Below are positions 1 through 9,810 of a stretch of DNA of 64,000 nt, in pieces. The DNA is taken from assembly GCA_937907705.1 (NCBI GenBank), contig CALCVP010000072.1, positions 1 to 64,000 on the forward strand, read 5' to 3'. Under the pieces are notes generated by a model. That model worked only from the letters and a program-made list of their open reading frames with translations, had not been told where the DNA came from and ran no database searches. Numbering within the stretch: position 1 is the first letter of the stretch; every line of letters starts with the position of its first letter. The translations under genes and the position numbers were made by a program. Origin of the DNA: an uncultured Prevotella sp. Lineage in GTDB: Bacteria > Bacteroidota > Bacteroidia > Bacteroidales > Bacteroidaceae.

Positions 1-44
1 TGAGCGTCTGCACGTGAACGCTATCGGAAATGCGTATTTATAAG

Positions 45-76
45 GAGTTAATAATGGACATAGCTATTATTAACTC
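45..76 (-). terminator. Hairpin downstream of the M6 protease gene
   Basis: Two perfectly complementary 11-base arms (45-55 and 66-76) enclose a 10-base loop, and G-T and G-C pairs can extend the stem inwards. It lies about 50 bases beyond the stop codon of the minus-strand protease gene, where a terminator is expected. The stem is AT-rich and has no clear T-run, so the role is inferred from position. Confidence 0.45.
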
Positions 77-125
77 ATGAAAGATTGCCTTGCAATGATA
101 ATTTGTCGTTGGTTCACGAAAGATG

Positions 126-1856
126 TTAATGCATGATTACTTTTTTCCCTCCACGTATATAAATGCCTTTGGGCAGGTTTTTGGTATCGTTCTGTTGCCG
201 TATGCCATTGATACTGTATATGGAACCATTCTTTTGCTTTGCAAGGGTAGTGGAAATGTCTGCGGACTTGTTGCCAAGGGTAAATGCTACGGTGCTCTCT
301 TGTTCAGCAATGTCTGACACAGTGAATGTCTTTTGGGTTCTCCATGAAGAGAATGTACCTGTGGTAACATTCTTTGTTCCAGGAAAGGCATCACCAGCTT
401 CTGTCTCGCGTGTAGCCAAGTTGTCAGCTTTTACAATGTCTATGCATTTGTGGCCCGCAGGATTATTCAAGGCATTGTTGACTACATTCTTTGACCATGC
501 TTCCTTGTTTTCGTCTATGTGCCATACAATCAGGCCATGTCCTGGAAGATAAGTGTCCCATCCTTTCTGCTGACGGTTTTCAAGTAGAAAGTATTCAGAG
601 CCTTGTTCTGATGCAGGTATGAGGAAGGCCTTGTTCTCTTCAGCGAGTGAAAGGAGAGCTTCTTGTCTCTCTTCTGAGGGGTCAAGTACTGTTGGTTCAA
701 TCCATCCCAAAGCGTATCGTTCGTATGAAGAATAAAGCGGTGGCGTATTTTGGTCATTATTATAACTGCCGTTGCACATCGTGTCCCATTTGCCTACGGT
801 GTAACCAGATGTAAACTGTGCATCAGTGTCATAAAGGTCGGGAATACCCAATACGTGCCCGAACTCATGCACAAAGGTGCCTATTCCTAATGGTGTGCCT
901 TTCTTGCCGTTCAGTTCTGAACTGCAAGCATAGCGGTCGATGGTTACACCGTCTTTCACAATATTGTAGCCAGACAAGCTCACCCATGCGTTGTGGGGCC
1001 ATATCAGTCCTGATGTGCCCGTATCGGCTTGTCCTTTGCCGGCATAGAATATGTATATATTATCTACTTCGCCATCACCGTCGGTATCGTATTGCGAGAA
1101 ATCTATTTCCTTGTCCAGCTTCTTTGTAGCCTCGTATACCATCAGCGCCACATTGGCTTGTCCGGAAGTGCCGGCATAAAAAGATTCCTGTTGGCTTACA
1201 GTTACAGGTCCATAGACGTCAAATTGTGGCGTGTACAGACCGTTGGAGCATGCGTTGTAAAAGTCGAAAGCGCTGCCGGTGGCTCCGTATTCATTGCTGT
1301 AATTAGGCTTGTTGAGCAAATCTGTATAGAAAGATTTGGCATCACCGACATCATCAGAGAACTTTGTATCAAGAAATTCTATCAGTATTACCAGTGCTTT
1401 TGGACTTCCTGTTGTCGGTACATTGGATATACGTAAGCGTGTATCGCCTAAGTTACGCTGAGCTGAAGCTTTGGCTTTTTGATTGCTACGTGATGCTTCG
1501 GCTTTGACTTTTTGTGCCTTATAGTATTCAGATAGGCTGTTTTTGTTGAAAAGTTTCAGGAAATGTGTGACTGTTTCCGGTCGGCATCCTATATCCGTAG
1601 CCATTATATTGGAGGATATTAACTGTCCGCCACATATCGAAGCATACTCATATTGCTGGCTTTGACTGTTGAACAAGAGAGGGTAACCATCCTCTGTATA
1701 AGCTGTGTGGGAATATTCATCGCCACGGAGTTCTATGGTTACGTATGTTCCGTTGGGTTGTTGTACCCGTATTTTTCCTGGTTGGGCAGGGATAGCCGTT
1801 GCAGTGTCTATGCCCAATATCAAAGCGATTGATAGTGATAATAAACTCTTTCTCAT
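126..1856 (-). CDS. Secreted M6 family metalloprotease with T9SS-like tail
   Basis: This is a zinc metalloprotease of the M6 (immune inhibitor A-like) family, expected outside the cell. The zinc motif HEFGHVLGIPDLYD lies near residue 326: the two histidines bind zinc, the glutamate is catalytic, and the downstream Asp is typical of M6. A hydrophobic signal peptide follows the chosen ATG at 1856. The open frame extends 10 codons further to a TTG, but that overlaps the -7 promoter element, so the ATG is preferred. The protein ends in a short tail (GIYIRGGKKVIMH) like those of Prevotella T9SS cargo. It is a shorter paralogue of the protease at 48754-51495: both share the IPA start of the mature protein, an RGDE motif and the catalytic region. 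Substrate unknown. Confidence 0.88.
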   Translation of the reverse strand: MRKSLLSLSIALILGIDTATAIPAQPGKIRVQQPNGTYVTIELRGDEYSHTAYTEDGYPLLFNSQSQQYEYASICGGQLISSNIMATDIGCRPETVTHFLKLFNKNSLSEYYKAQKVKAEASRSNQKAKASAQRNLGDTRLRISNVPTTGSPKALVILIEFLDTKFSDDVGDAKSFYTDLLNKPNYSNEYGATGSAFDFYNACSNGLYTPQFDVYGPVTVSQQESFYAGTSGQANVALMVYEATKKLDKEIDFSQYDTDGDGEVDNIYIFYAGKGQADTGTSGLIWPHNAWVSLSGYNIVKDGVTIDRYACSSELNGKKGTPLGIGTFVHEFGHVLGIPDLYDTDAQFTSGYTVGKWDTMCNGSYNNDQNTPPLYSSYERYALGWIEPTVLDPSEERQEALLSLAEENKAFLIPASEQGSEYFLLENRQQKGWDTYLPGHGLIVWHIDENKEAWSKNVVNNALNNPAGHKCIDIVKADNLATRETEAGDAFPGTKNVTTGTFSSWRTQKTFTVSDIAEQESTVAFTLGNKSADISTTLAKQKNGSIYSINGIRQQNDTKNLPKGIYIRGGKKVIMH

Positions 1857-1883
1857 GATTCTTGTTTTTATTCTTTTTGTTGA

Positions 1884-1914
1884 CAAAGATAAAATAAAAA
1901 CATTAAAATGACAA
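1884..1914 (-). promoter_or_regulatory. Bacteroidetes promoter for the M6 protease
   Basis: On the minus strand a TTG (1914-1912) is followed 20 bases later by TATCTTTG (1891-1884), a full match to the TAnnTTTG -7 element. It sits about 28 bases before the ATG at 1856 and supports that start over the upstream TTG. Confidence 0.65.
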
Positions 1915-1991
1915 GTATATGCGTTGATTTCATTATTAATAGCATAAAAATGCGTTATTAGATTACGAAAGGTGAAATTTTATAGTTATTT

Positions 1992-2024
1992 TCTTGCTGA
2001 GAAAGATAAAAATACATATATTTG
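1992..2024 (+). promoter_or_regulatory. Bacteroidetes promoter for the 573-residue secreted protein
   Basis: TTG at 1994-1996 and TATATTTG at 2017-2024 are separated by 20 bases, matching the TTTG/TAnnTTTG layout. The element is 40 bases before the ATG at 2065 and diverges from the promoter at 1884-1914. Confidence 0.6.
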
Positions 2025-2064
2025 CAAAAAATGCTAACAAAGTTGAACCAATTTTAAAAGAGGA

Positions 2065-3786
2065 ATGAAGAAAAGAAACTTAATCTTTACTGTTGCTGTG
2101 CTATTTGCTTCGGCAACATCGTTAGCCCAAACGCCTATTGTGGCAGAAGCGCAACTACAAGAATTTATAAAGGAGCATGCTCTTGGTAACTCTGCTTTTC
2201 AGAAGCATGCATTAGAGCGTCAACAGTTGGCTAAACAGCGGAAATCTATCATGAAATCTGCCCCTTATGGCCTGATAACAAAACAGCCGGAAGGCGAGTT
2301 GAAAACACTTGTGGGAAACTTAGGCGGTTATTATTCTATATTCGGTTATATACTTCCTGTTACAGATGTAGGGCGTGCCGTAGATGTAGTATATGGTAGT
2401 GACGGTAATTTCTACATCAAAAATCCATTTAGCCAGTTTGCTTCTAACTCATGGCTAAAAGGCACTGTGAAGGGTGATACCATTTCTGTGGATTCGCAAC
2501 CTATCTATTATGAGGAAGCCTCTTCAGACTATGACGAGACCGTTTGCTATGCTTGTAAGATGAAATATGGATATGTGGAGGATTATGGTCAGAACTATTG
2601 GTCTATGGACATGAATGACCCTACACTGAAGATGGCTGTGCGCAACGACTCTATCATTATGCAGAATGAAAATGGTTATGCTGGACTTGGCATGTTTTAT
2701 TCCGATGGTGAATGGACAGGATATGGCGAATATCGCAAGATTCTCTCACCTCAAACAGACGTAGCTGTCAGCCTTCCGGTATCAGCTTCTGCTGCCAAGG
2801 AATATGTGATGACATACGGCACGTATGAAACGGGGGCAGATACATTGACAATCAAGAAGAAACTTGTGAAGCTGTTCAATGATGGCAACGATTATTATCT
2901 GAGCGATTTGACTGCCAATGATGACAAAATATATGTAAAAGGAACCATGGCAGACAATAAATTGGCGTTCAAAAGCGGACAATACATGGGACTTACAGAG
3001 GCTGACAGCTATAATGCCATACGCTACTTTAACTACTTTGAGGCATTGGGCTGGAAGACAGTGCCTACCTATAACAATGCTTATGAGGACAGTACGTACT
3101 TCAAAGACCAATTCGTTTTTGACTATGATGCGGCTACCGACCGGTTTATTGGCGAGAACAACTACTTGAGTGTCAATGGCGGAAAGACAAAGGTGAATGT
3201 GCTGAATGGCTATAAAAAGCCTGAGTTGACCCCTTATGTAGAAACGAAAGCAGCTCCTGCCAAGCCTGCAATCTACGATGTAGAAGACTGTTATGATGAA
3301 TATGGATACAGCTATATAGAGCTAATCTTGTCCAATACCACAGAAAAAGGTGAGTTTCTTGATACACGCCGCATCTATTATACGATAAATATAGATGATG
3401 AGGAATGGACATTCAGTCCAAATGAATACATCAACTTGAAAGAAGATATGACGGATATTCCTTATGACTTTGTTGATAAAGAAGACTTCCAAAATTATAA
3501 AGGACGGCGCGTAGTCTATCTGTTTACCACAGGTTTCAATAAGGTATCTGTGAATGAATTCTATGTAGATAGCGATGGCATAGAGCATCATGCGGAACCA
3601 GCTGTATGGACAAAGGGCATATCTGGTATTCAAAAAGAGACCGTAAGCGGAAAGACAGTGAAAGCAGCACGCTATTATGACCTTAGCGGACGTGTTGTCA
3701 ATCAGTTGCAATCTGGTATTTATGTCAAGGCTACGACTTATACTGACGGTAGCACCATAATGAAAAAAGTTGTCGTAAATAAATAA
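2065..3786 (+). CDS. Secreted protein of unknown function with T9SS-like tail
   Basis: The 573-residue product starts with a clear signal peptide (Lys/Arg pair, hydrophobic core, cleavage near SLAQ). It ends with a T9SS-like sorting segment containing YYDLSGRVV, then SGIYVKA and a basic last strand. The central part is rich in Tyr, Asp and Gly and predicted to be beta-rich; I recognise no catalytic motif. It is probably exported and surface-attached or released by the T9SS. The gene is followed 58 bases later by another secreted-protein gene, with no terminator between them, so the two are likely cotranscribed up to the hairpin at 5091-5130. Function cannot be assigned. Confidence 0.8.
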   Translation: MKKRNLIFTVAVLFASATSLAQTPIVAEAQLQEFIKEHALGNSAFQKHALERQQLAKQRKSIMKSAPYGLITKQPEGELKTLVGNLGGYYSIFGYILPVTDVGRAVDVVYGSDGNFYIKNPFSQFASNSWLKGTVKGDTISVDSQPIYYEEASSDYDETVCYACKMKYGYVEDYGQNYWSMDMNDPTLKMAVRNDSIIMQNENGYAGLGMFYSDGEWTGYGEYRKILSPQTDVAVSLPVSASAAKEYVMTYGTYETGADTLTIKKKLVKLFNDGNDYYLSDLTANDDKIYVKGTMADNKLAFKSGQYMGLTEADSYNAIRYFNYFEALGWKTVPTYNNAYEDSTYFKDQFVFDYDAATDRFIGENNYLSVNGGKTKVNVLNGYKKPELTPYVETKAAPAKPAIYDVEDCYDEYGYSYIELILSNTTEKGEFLDTRRIYYTINIDDEEWTFSPNEYINLKEDMTDIPYDFVDKEDFQNYKGRRVVYLFTTGFNKVSVNEFYVDSDGIEHHAEPAVWTKGISGIQKETVSGKTVKAARYYDLSGRVVNQLQSGIYVKATTYTDGSTIMKKVVVNK

Positions 3787-3844
3787 CTGTCATGGTAATA
3801 AGAGCTTTATAATATATAATTATCAACATTTAAAACACGAGATT

Positions 3845-5065
3845 ATGTTTGGAAAATTACACAAAACAATCGGAACCTTGATGCTTTCTGCTTTGGCTAC
3901 AATGGCTTCAGCACAAGTTGCAACACCCTACAAGATTGATTTCTCTACCGTAAAGTCGGCAACAGACTTTATCGATTCAGAGTGGACCACCCTTGATATG
4001 AGTGAGAAGACAGGCAAAACATGGGGACCTGGCTCATGCTATACAGATAACGGATCTATCAATGACATCGTAACTGCGAAGGACTATAATGCTGCTTACA
4101 ATGACTATCTTATATCACCAGCCATCAAACTGGAAGCAGGAAAGACCTATGAGGTGAAAACACTGACTGCATTACTCAGTGGATTGGATATGGAGCTGAC
4201 TCTTGAAATTGGTACATCGAATGTTGATGCCTCCTCATTCAAGACCATAGCAAAACTCACTCCTGAAGAAAAAGGCTATAATGCAGAAGCTGTGAAAACT
4301 TCAGAAGTTACCGTAGATGCTGACGGTAACTATTATTTGGCTATATTGGCCAAGGGCGAATCAAAAGGCGCTTCAGCGCGTGCACACGCTTTTTCTTTTT
4401 CTATTGAAGAGAAAGCAGGTGGCGGCTCTACATCGGAAGATGCAGTAGCATTGCCATACACCGCAGACTTCCAGACTGCTGTTGACGGATGGTCTGTTAT
4501 CACTAAAGAGACTACTGGCGGCAATTCATGGGCTTATGAACCTGATTATGGCTTCTATGACAAGTCTACCAGCAAATTCTATGCAGACGTAAAGCTCAAG
4601 AGTGGAAATGCAGGAGAAGACTATTATGTATCACCCGCCTTCCAACTGGAGGCAGGCAAGACCTATACAGCAAAGACACTTGCTGCTTTCAACAATACGA
4701 AAGGAGCTTTGGAGCTGTCGCTTGCTATTGGTACATCGCGCACAGATGCCTCTACATACAATACTGTAAAGAAGTTATCTCCGTTTACCGACACGTATAG
4801 CGAGAGCAACACCGAAGAAACTGCCATTACAGTAGAGAAGTCGGGTCTGTATCATTTTGCCTTTGTAGGCAAGACTGTTGACGCAGACAAGAGTACTGTT
4901 GCCCATCTGTTCAGCTTCTCTATCGCTGAAGGCACTCCAACGGCTATCCAAACCATAACAGGCAGTGCTCGCCAGTCAGATACCATTTACAACCTAAGTG
5001 GTCAGAAAGTAACAAAAGCCACAAAGGGAATCTATATTATCAATGGAAAGAAAGTGATGAAATAA
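3845..5065 (+). CDS. Secreted protein with two tandem jelly-roll-like domains and T9SS tail
   Basis: The 406-residue protein has an N-terminal signal peptide (cleavage near ASAQ) and two related domains, roughly residues 28-190 and 200-370. Both open with a YxxDF strand and contain the block YLISPAIKLEAGKTYEVKT or YYVSPAFQLEAGKTYTAKT, then an IGTS strand. This pattern is typical of choice-of-anchor or cleaved-adhesin beta-sandwich domains, which bind carbohydrate or protein. The tail YNLSGQKVTKATKGIYIINGKK is a short T9SS sorting signal of the Prevotella type. The duplication is visible directly; the ligand is unknown. It is followed by a strong terminator. Confidence 0.8.
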   Translation: MFGKLHKTIGTLMLSALATMASAQVATPYKIDFSTVKSATDFIDSEWTTLDMSEKTGKTWGPGSCYTDNGSINDIVTAKDYNAAYNDYLISPAIKLEAGKTYEVKTLTALLSGLDMELTLEIGTSNVDASSFKTIAKLTPEEKGYNAEAVKTSEVTVDADGNYYLAILAKGESKGASARAHAFSFSIEEKAGGGSTSEDAVALPYTADFQTAVDGWSVITKETTGGNSWAYEPDYGFYDKSTSKFYADVKLKSGNAGEDYYVSPAFQLEAGKTYTAKTLAAFNNTKGALELSLAIGTSRTDASTYNTVKKLSPFTDTYSESNTEETAITVEKSGLYHFAFVGKTVDADKSTVAHLFSFSIAEGTPTAIQTITGSARQSDTIYNLSGQKVTKATKGIYIINGKKVMK

Positions 5066-5090
5066 AAGGACAGAATAAAGTCAAAAATAA

Positions 5091-5130
5091 AAAAATATCA
5101 CCCGGCAACAACTGCCGGGTGATATTTTTT
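5091..5130 (+). terminator. Intrinsic terminator
   Basis: A perfect GC-rich stem (core CACCCGGCA / TGCCGGGTG) has A-rich and T-rich flanks that also pair, ending in a T-run. It lies 26 bases after the stop codon at 5065 and closes the secreted-protein pair. Confidence 0.9.
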
Positions 5131-5393
5131 ATGGATATAAGCAAATGCTTACAGCTAAAAAATGTATGGTAACTCAGACTTTCCGCTTTTCTAAATTAGA
5201 TATGTGCACCTGTTAGGCAAACTATTGCACACACTTCCTTGTATTTTTATTCCAATTAATTTATCATTCAAGGATTTTTATCTAAATTTGCAATAGTTAT
5301 GCAATGGATGTGTAGCAGTTGTCTACTTGCCGTTACGTATCAGCATAACAAAGATAAATTGCAACAGATATTAATTTTCTTTTTATTCGCTAT
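5131..5393 (+). other. Leader region of the FAH-porU operon
   Basis: This AT-rich stretch between the terminator and the FAH gene holds a TAAATTTG (5283-5290), a full match to the -7 consensus but without a good -33 partner. Downstream is a possible 32-codon open frame starting ATG at 5299, whose TGA (5395-5397) overlaps the FAH start codon. No other feature was seen. Confidence 0.35.
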
Positions 5394-6011
5394 ATGAAGA
5401 TATTTGCTATCGGAATGAATTATATTCAGCACAATAAAGAGCTGGATGGTACGTTATATAAACCAGAGAGACCTGTTATCTTTACAAAGGCAGACTCCTC
5501 TTTATTGAAAGACAAAAAGCCTTTTTTCTTGCCGGATGATTTGGGAAGGATAGATTATGAAACCGAGTTGGTGGTAAGAATATGCCGTTTGGGCAAGAGT
5601 ATTCCAGCTCGTTTTGCACACAGATACTATGATGCCGTTACGGTAGGCATTGATTTTACAGCCCGTGATTTGCAGAAACAACTGCGTCAGGCTGGTCAAC
5701 CATGGGATTTGTGCAAAGGTTTTGACGGTGCCGCTGCGATAGGCGAGTGGGTAAGTGTAGACAAGTTTAGAGACATTCAAGCCATTCATTTCCACTTAGA
5801 CATCAATGGCGCCACTGCACAAGAGGGCTGCACAAGTGATATGCTGTTTAAAGTAGATGAGATAATAGCTTATGTCAGCCGTTATTTCACCTTGAAAACA
5901 GGCGATATTCTTTATACAGGTACCCCCGTAGGTGTGGGCCCTGTGCATATTAATGATCATCTTACGGGCTATATAGAAGACCGTAAGGTAATGGAGTTTA
6001 ATGTCAAATGA
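5394..6011 (+). CDS. Fumarylacetoacetate hydrolase (FAH) family protein
   Basis: The 205-residue protein belongs to the small FAH/YcgM-type family, whose members hydrolyse or decarboxylate beta-dicarbonyl acids such as acylpyruvates or oxaloacetate with a divalent metal. The signature DYETELVVRI (about residues 57-66) supplies acidic metal ligands, and the C-terminal TGTPVGVGP turn is typical. Length fits the single-domain subfamily. It is cytoplasmic, with no signal peptide. Its stop overlaps the porU start by four bases (ATGA), so the two genes are almost certainly translationally coupled, although no functional link with secretion is known. The exact substrate cannot be told from sequence. 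Confidence 0.88.
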   Translation: MKIFAIGMNYIQHNKELDGTLYKPERPVIFTKADSSLLKDKKPFFLPDDLGRIDYETELVVRICRLGKSIPARFAHRYYDAVTVGIDFTARDLQKQLRQAGQPWDLCKGFDGAAAIGEWVSVDKFRDIQAIHFHLDINGATAQEGCTSDMLFKVDEIIAYVSRYFTLKTGDILYTGTPVGVGPVHINDHLTGYIEDRKVMEFNVK

Positions 6012-9000
6012 ACATAGTTAAAACATTAGTTACGGTGTGGTTGTGTCTTTACAGTGTGGCAGTCAGTACTGCTATGCCTGTTTTTTTGTTTGCCTCTACT
6101 CCGTTTTTGAAAAGCAGTGCCATGCTTTTGGACAAGGATTTGTCCAAGAATAGGGCTGCAGATGCTTCTGTCGGCACAGCTTTCACTTTTAAACAATTCT
6201 TTCATCTGTCTGCTTCAGATTTGCAGATAGACCGCGACTTGCCTTATTTTTCTTACTCCATAGCGTTAGATAGCCATTATGCAGACAGCGTTTATACTGT
6301 TGCACTGCTTTATCCGGAGTATAGAACTTTGACAGATGCAGAACTGAAGCGTTACTGTCAGCAGCAAGGTATAGACTTTAAACGGGTAAGCAAAAAAGAA
6401 TTGGCTGTAAAAAATGGCTTGGATAAGTTGCCAAAAGCTACGGTGCGCACGGTAGTAGAGCGCAAACAGGGCCATTTGGAGGTAGTCTTCTGTCCTTTGG
6501 TTTATCGCAATGGCCAATTGCAGTGGCTTACAGGTTTCATGCTGCAAGTGTCTTCAGCTCCCAAAGCTGCTGCTTTGCACGGTATGCGTAAAGCACAAAA
6601 AGCTGCTTCCGCAGCCGACCGTTATGCGCAGAACTCTGTGCTTCGGCAAGGGCGTTGGGCTAAAATACGTGTGCCAGCCACAGGCATTTATGAGCTGACC
6701 AGTGCGGTAGTGCGTAAGGCAGGCTTTACAGATGCAAGCAAAGTGAGCATCTACGGTTATGGCGGCAATATGCAAGACGAAGTGCTGAGCGAAGAAAACC
6801 TGATAGCCTATGATGACTTGAAGGAAGTGCCTATCTGCAATGTCGATGGCAAGCGCTTGTTTTATGCCAAGGGTCCTGTGTCGTGGAAAGACAACGCTAC
6901 CTTGAAACGCACCCGCAATCCCTATTCGGATTATGGCTATTATTTTATAACAGAGAGCGATTCTGTACCTCTTTCTATCGACAGCACAGCGTTTAAGGCT
7001 ATGGTTTACCCCTCTGCCGAGTATTATCATCAATTGCATGAGATAGACAATTACGCCTGGTATGAGGGTGGTCGCAATCTGTTTGAAAACAGTCCTGTCC
7101 AGGCTGGAGCCAGCAAGACTTATCTTATAAAGCATCAGTCGGGCGTTTCGTCTGCTGGCAAGATGTGGGTTGGTGTTACAGCAGGGTCCGCCACAACCTA
7201 TAAGGTATCGTTAAACGGTCAGGATGCCTCCTCTGTGTCTCTCTCGTTTGGTCAGTATGATCATGGCAAAGAAGGCGAAAACGTGTTTACCCTTGATGGC
7301 ACTCATCAAGTGGATACCGTAGTGGTTACAACCGTTTCGGGTGGCCCGACCAGACTGGATTATATTTCCGTGGCTTATACAGAGCCGCGCCCTTGTCCTG
7401 TGTTGAAAGGTACCACATTCTCTGCTCCGGAATATGTGTATAACATTACCAATCAAAACCATCATGCTGATGGCGCAGCAGATATGGTTATCATTATTCC
7501 TACCTCACAGAAACTGCTGACTCAGGCAGAGCGTCTCAAGGCTTATCACGAGCAGCATGACAGCATGCGTGTGCGTATTGTGCCTGCTGATGAACTCTAT
7601 AACGAGTTTTCAAGTGGCACACCTGACGCCAACGCTTATCGCCGTTATCTCAAGATGCTGTATGATAGAGCAGAGACTGCAGCAGACATGCCTTCGTATT
7701 TAGTGCTCTTTGGCGACTGTGTATGGGACAATCGCTTGAATACCAGCGAGTGCAGCAGCCTGAATGCAGACGACTTGCTGCTTTGCCATGAGAGCGAAAA
7801 CTCTTTTAGTGCTACCGATTGCTATGTAGACGATTGCTTCTTCTGCTATCTTGACGATGGCGAGGGTGGCGATCCGCTGACGAAAGACAAGTCTGATGTG
7901 GCTGTTGGCCGTTTCCCTGTGAGCAACGATGCCCAAGCCAAGGTGATGGTAGACAAGAGCATCTCGTATATGGAGAACAAAAATGCCGGCAGTTGGCAAA
8001 ATGAAGTGGTATTCATGGGCGATGACGGCAATGAAAACCAGCACATGAAGGATGCCGACAACATGGCAAAATTAGTAGAAAGCATTAACCCTGGCTTCAG
8101 GGTAAAACGCGTCATGTGGGATGCTTATGCCCGTTCTGCTTCTGCCACAGGTTATTCCTATCCTGATGTTGCGCGCATCTTGAAGCAACAGCAGAGTGCC
8201 GGTGCTTTGATAATGAATTACAGCGGGCATGGCCGTGCAGACCAGTTGTCGCATGAAAAAGTATTGATGCTCAACGATTTTGCCAATTTTACCAATACCA
8301 ATCTTCCGTTGTGGATTACCGCTTCTTGCGATATCATGCCTTTCGACTCGCAGCAAAGCACTATCGGTGAGACGGCTGTGCTCAACGACAAGGGCGGAGC
8401 TGTAGCCTTTTACGGCACTACACGCACTGTATGGACAGACCGCAACTATGCCATCAACCGTGCTTACGTAAAAGCACTGCTTACTCCTGTCAACGGCAAA
8501 TACCGCTCTTTGGGCGAAGCACAGCGTGTGGCTAAAAACGAATTGGTAGATACCGGTACTGACATTACCCGCAACAAGCTCCAGTATTCATTGCTGGGCG
8601 ATCCTGCCTTGGTGCTCAATGTGCCTACCTGTCAAGCTGTGATAGACAGCATAGGCGGTGTAGCCTTGTCTGAAGCGGAAGACTATCCGCAGCTCAATGC
8701 GGGCACTGTGGTAAAGGTTACAGGGCATGTCAACACTGCCGGTGGCCAGTTGGACAATAGCTTCAACGGCCAAGTGTCGGTATTGGTGCGTGATGCTGCC
8801 AGCCAGATTACTTGCAGGCTAAACAATACCAGCAAGGAAGACGGTGCCAGCACGGCCTTTACTTATACCGACCGCGACAAGACCTTATACAGTGGCAAGA
8901 ACCAGATAAAAGGCGGCAAGTTCAGTTTCAACATGGCAGTGCCTAAGGACATAGCTTATTCTAACAGCACAGGTTTAATCAATGTATTTGCCATCAATAG

Positions 9001-9733
9001 CGAAACGCTTGAGACCGTGAATGGCTATAATGCCGATTTCGTGGTGGGAGGAACAGGCAATCTGGATACCGATTCCATCGGTCCGTCTATCTATTGCTAT
9101 CTTAACTCTACCTCATTTGTAGATGGCGGCAATGTAAACACCACGCCTTATTTCGTGGCTGAGATAACGGATAAAGACGGCATTAATGTATCTACTACCA
9201 GCATCGGTCATGAAATGGTACTGACCATTGATGGAGACATGAACCAAACTTACACGTTGAACGACAATTTTGAGTTCGACTTTGGCAGTTATACACGTGG
9301 CACCACTTTCTATAATCTGCCGGAATTGACTCCTGGCAAGCACAAGTTGCGATTCCGCGCATGGGATGTCATGAACAATGTGTCTACCGCTGAGCTGACC
9401 TTCAATGTGGTCAAGAATCTTACTCCCAACTGTCTGAATGTGAGCTGCACCAAGAACCCTGCTGCCACTTCAACCACTTTTGTCATTGCCCACGACCGTC
9501 CGGGCAACTGGCTTCAGGTAGACATTGACGTGTTTGATGTGGGGGGACGTCCTGTTTGGCACCATTCGGAGAATGGCACCGCTGGTGCAGGCACATACAC
9601 AGTCAACTGGGATCTCTGTGGAGAAAGCGGAGGCAAGCTCAGTCCCGGCATATACCTGTATCGCGTAAAACTTAGCGGGCAAGGCACTCATGCCACTTCC
9701 CAGACACGCAAACTGATTATAGTAAGTCGATAA
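6008..9733 (+). CDS. porU: Type IX secretion system sortase PorU
   Basis: PorU is the C25-family (gingipain-like) peptidase on the cell surface that removes the C-terminal signal of T9SS cargo and joins the cargo to anionic lipopolysaccharide. The 1241-residue length fits. The catalytic pair is visible as His741 in NYSGHGRAD and Cys774 in TASCDIMPFD. An N-terminal signal segment precedes a PorU-type N-terminal domain, and the C-terminus carries a sorting-like domain ending in PGIYLYRVKL, a part PorU is known to retain. The gene overlaps the FAH gene by four bases and is followed 77 bases later by porV, its partner in the attachment complex (PorU, PorV, PorQ, PorZ). No disruption was seen. Confidence 0.95.
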   Translation: MNIVKTLVTVWLCLYSVAVSTAMPVFLFASTPFLKSSAMLLDKDLSKNRAADASVGTAFTFKQFFHLSASDLQIDRDLPYFSYSIALDSHYADSVYTVALLYPEYRTLTDAELKRYCQQQGIDFKRVSKKELAVKNGLDKLPKATVRTVVERKQGHLEVVFCPLVYRNGQLQWLTGFMLQVSSAPKAAALHGMRKAQKAASAADRYAQNSVLRQGRWAKIRVPATGIYELTSAVVRKAGFTDASKVSIYGYGGNMQDEVLSEENLIAYDDLKEVPICNVDGKRLFYAKGPVSWKDNATLKRTRNPYSDYGYYFITESDSVPLSIDSTAFKAMVYPSAEYYHQLHEIDNYAWYEGGRNLFENSPVQAGASKTYLIKHQSGVSSAGKMWVGVTAGSATTYKVSLNGQDASSVSLSFGQYDHGKEGENVFTLDGTHQVDTVVVTTVSGGPTRLDYISVAYTEPRPCPVLKGTTFSAPEYVYNITNQNHHADGAADMVIIIPTSQKLLTQAERLKAYHEQHDSMRVRIVPADELYNEFSSGTPDANAYRRYLKMLYDRAETAADMPSYLVLFGDCVWDNRLNTSECSSLNADDLLLCHESENSFSATDCYVDDCFFCYLDDGEGGDPLTKDKSDVAVGRFPVSNDAQAKVMVDKSISYMENKNAGSWQNEVVFMGDDGNENQHMKDADNMAKLVESINPGFRVKRVMWDAYARSASATGYSYPDVARILKQQQSAGALIMNYSGHGRADQLSHEKVLMLNDFANFTNTNLPLWITASCDIMPFDSQQSTIGETAVLNDKGGAVAFYGTTRTVWTDRNYAINRAYVKALLTPVNGKYRSLGEAQRVAKNELVDTGTDITRNKLQYSLLGDPALVLNVPTCQAVIDSIGGVALSEAEDYPQLNAGTVVKVTGHVNTAGGQLDNSFNGQVSVLVRDAASQITCRLNNTSKEDGASTAFTYTDRDKTLYSGKNQIKGGKFSFNMAVPKDIAYSNSTGLINVFAINSETLETVNGYNADFVVGGTGNLDTDSIGPSIYCYLNSTSFVDGGNVNTTPYFVAEITDKDGINVSTTSIGHEMVLTIDGDMNQTYTLNDNFEFDFGSYTRGTTFYNLPELTPGKHKLRFRAWDVMNNVSTAELTFNVVKNLTPNCLNVSCTKNPAATSTTFVIAHDRPGNWLQVDIDVFDVGGRPVWHHSENGTAGAGTYTVNWDLCGESGGKLSPGIYLYRVKLSGQGTHATSQTRKLIIVSR

Positions 9734-9810
9734 AAACCATGTTTATTACAATAAAAAGCCACAAAAGCAGTTATTTTAATTAGAAACTTATCAATAAGAG
9801 TATTATAACA

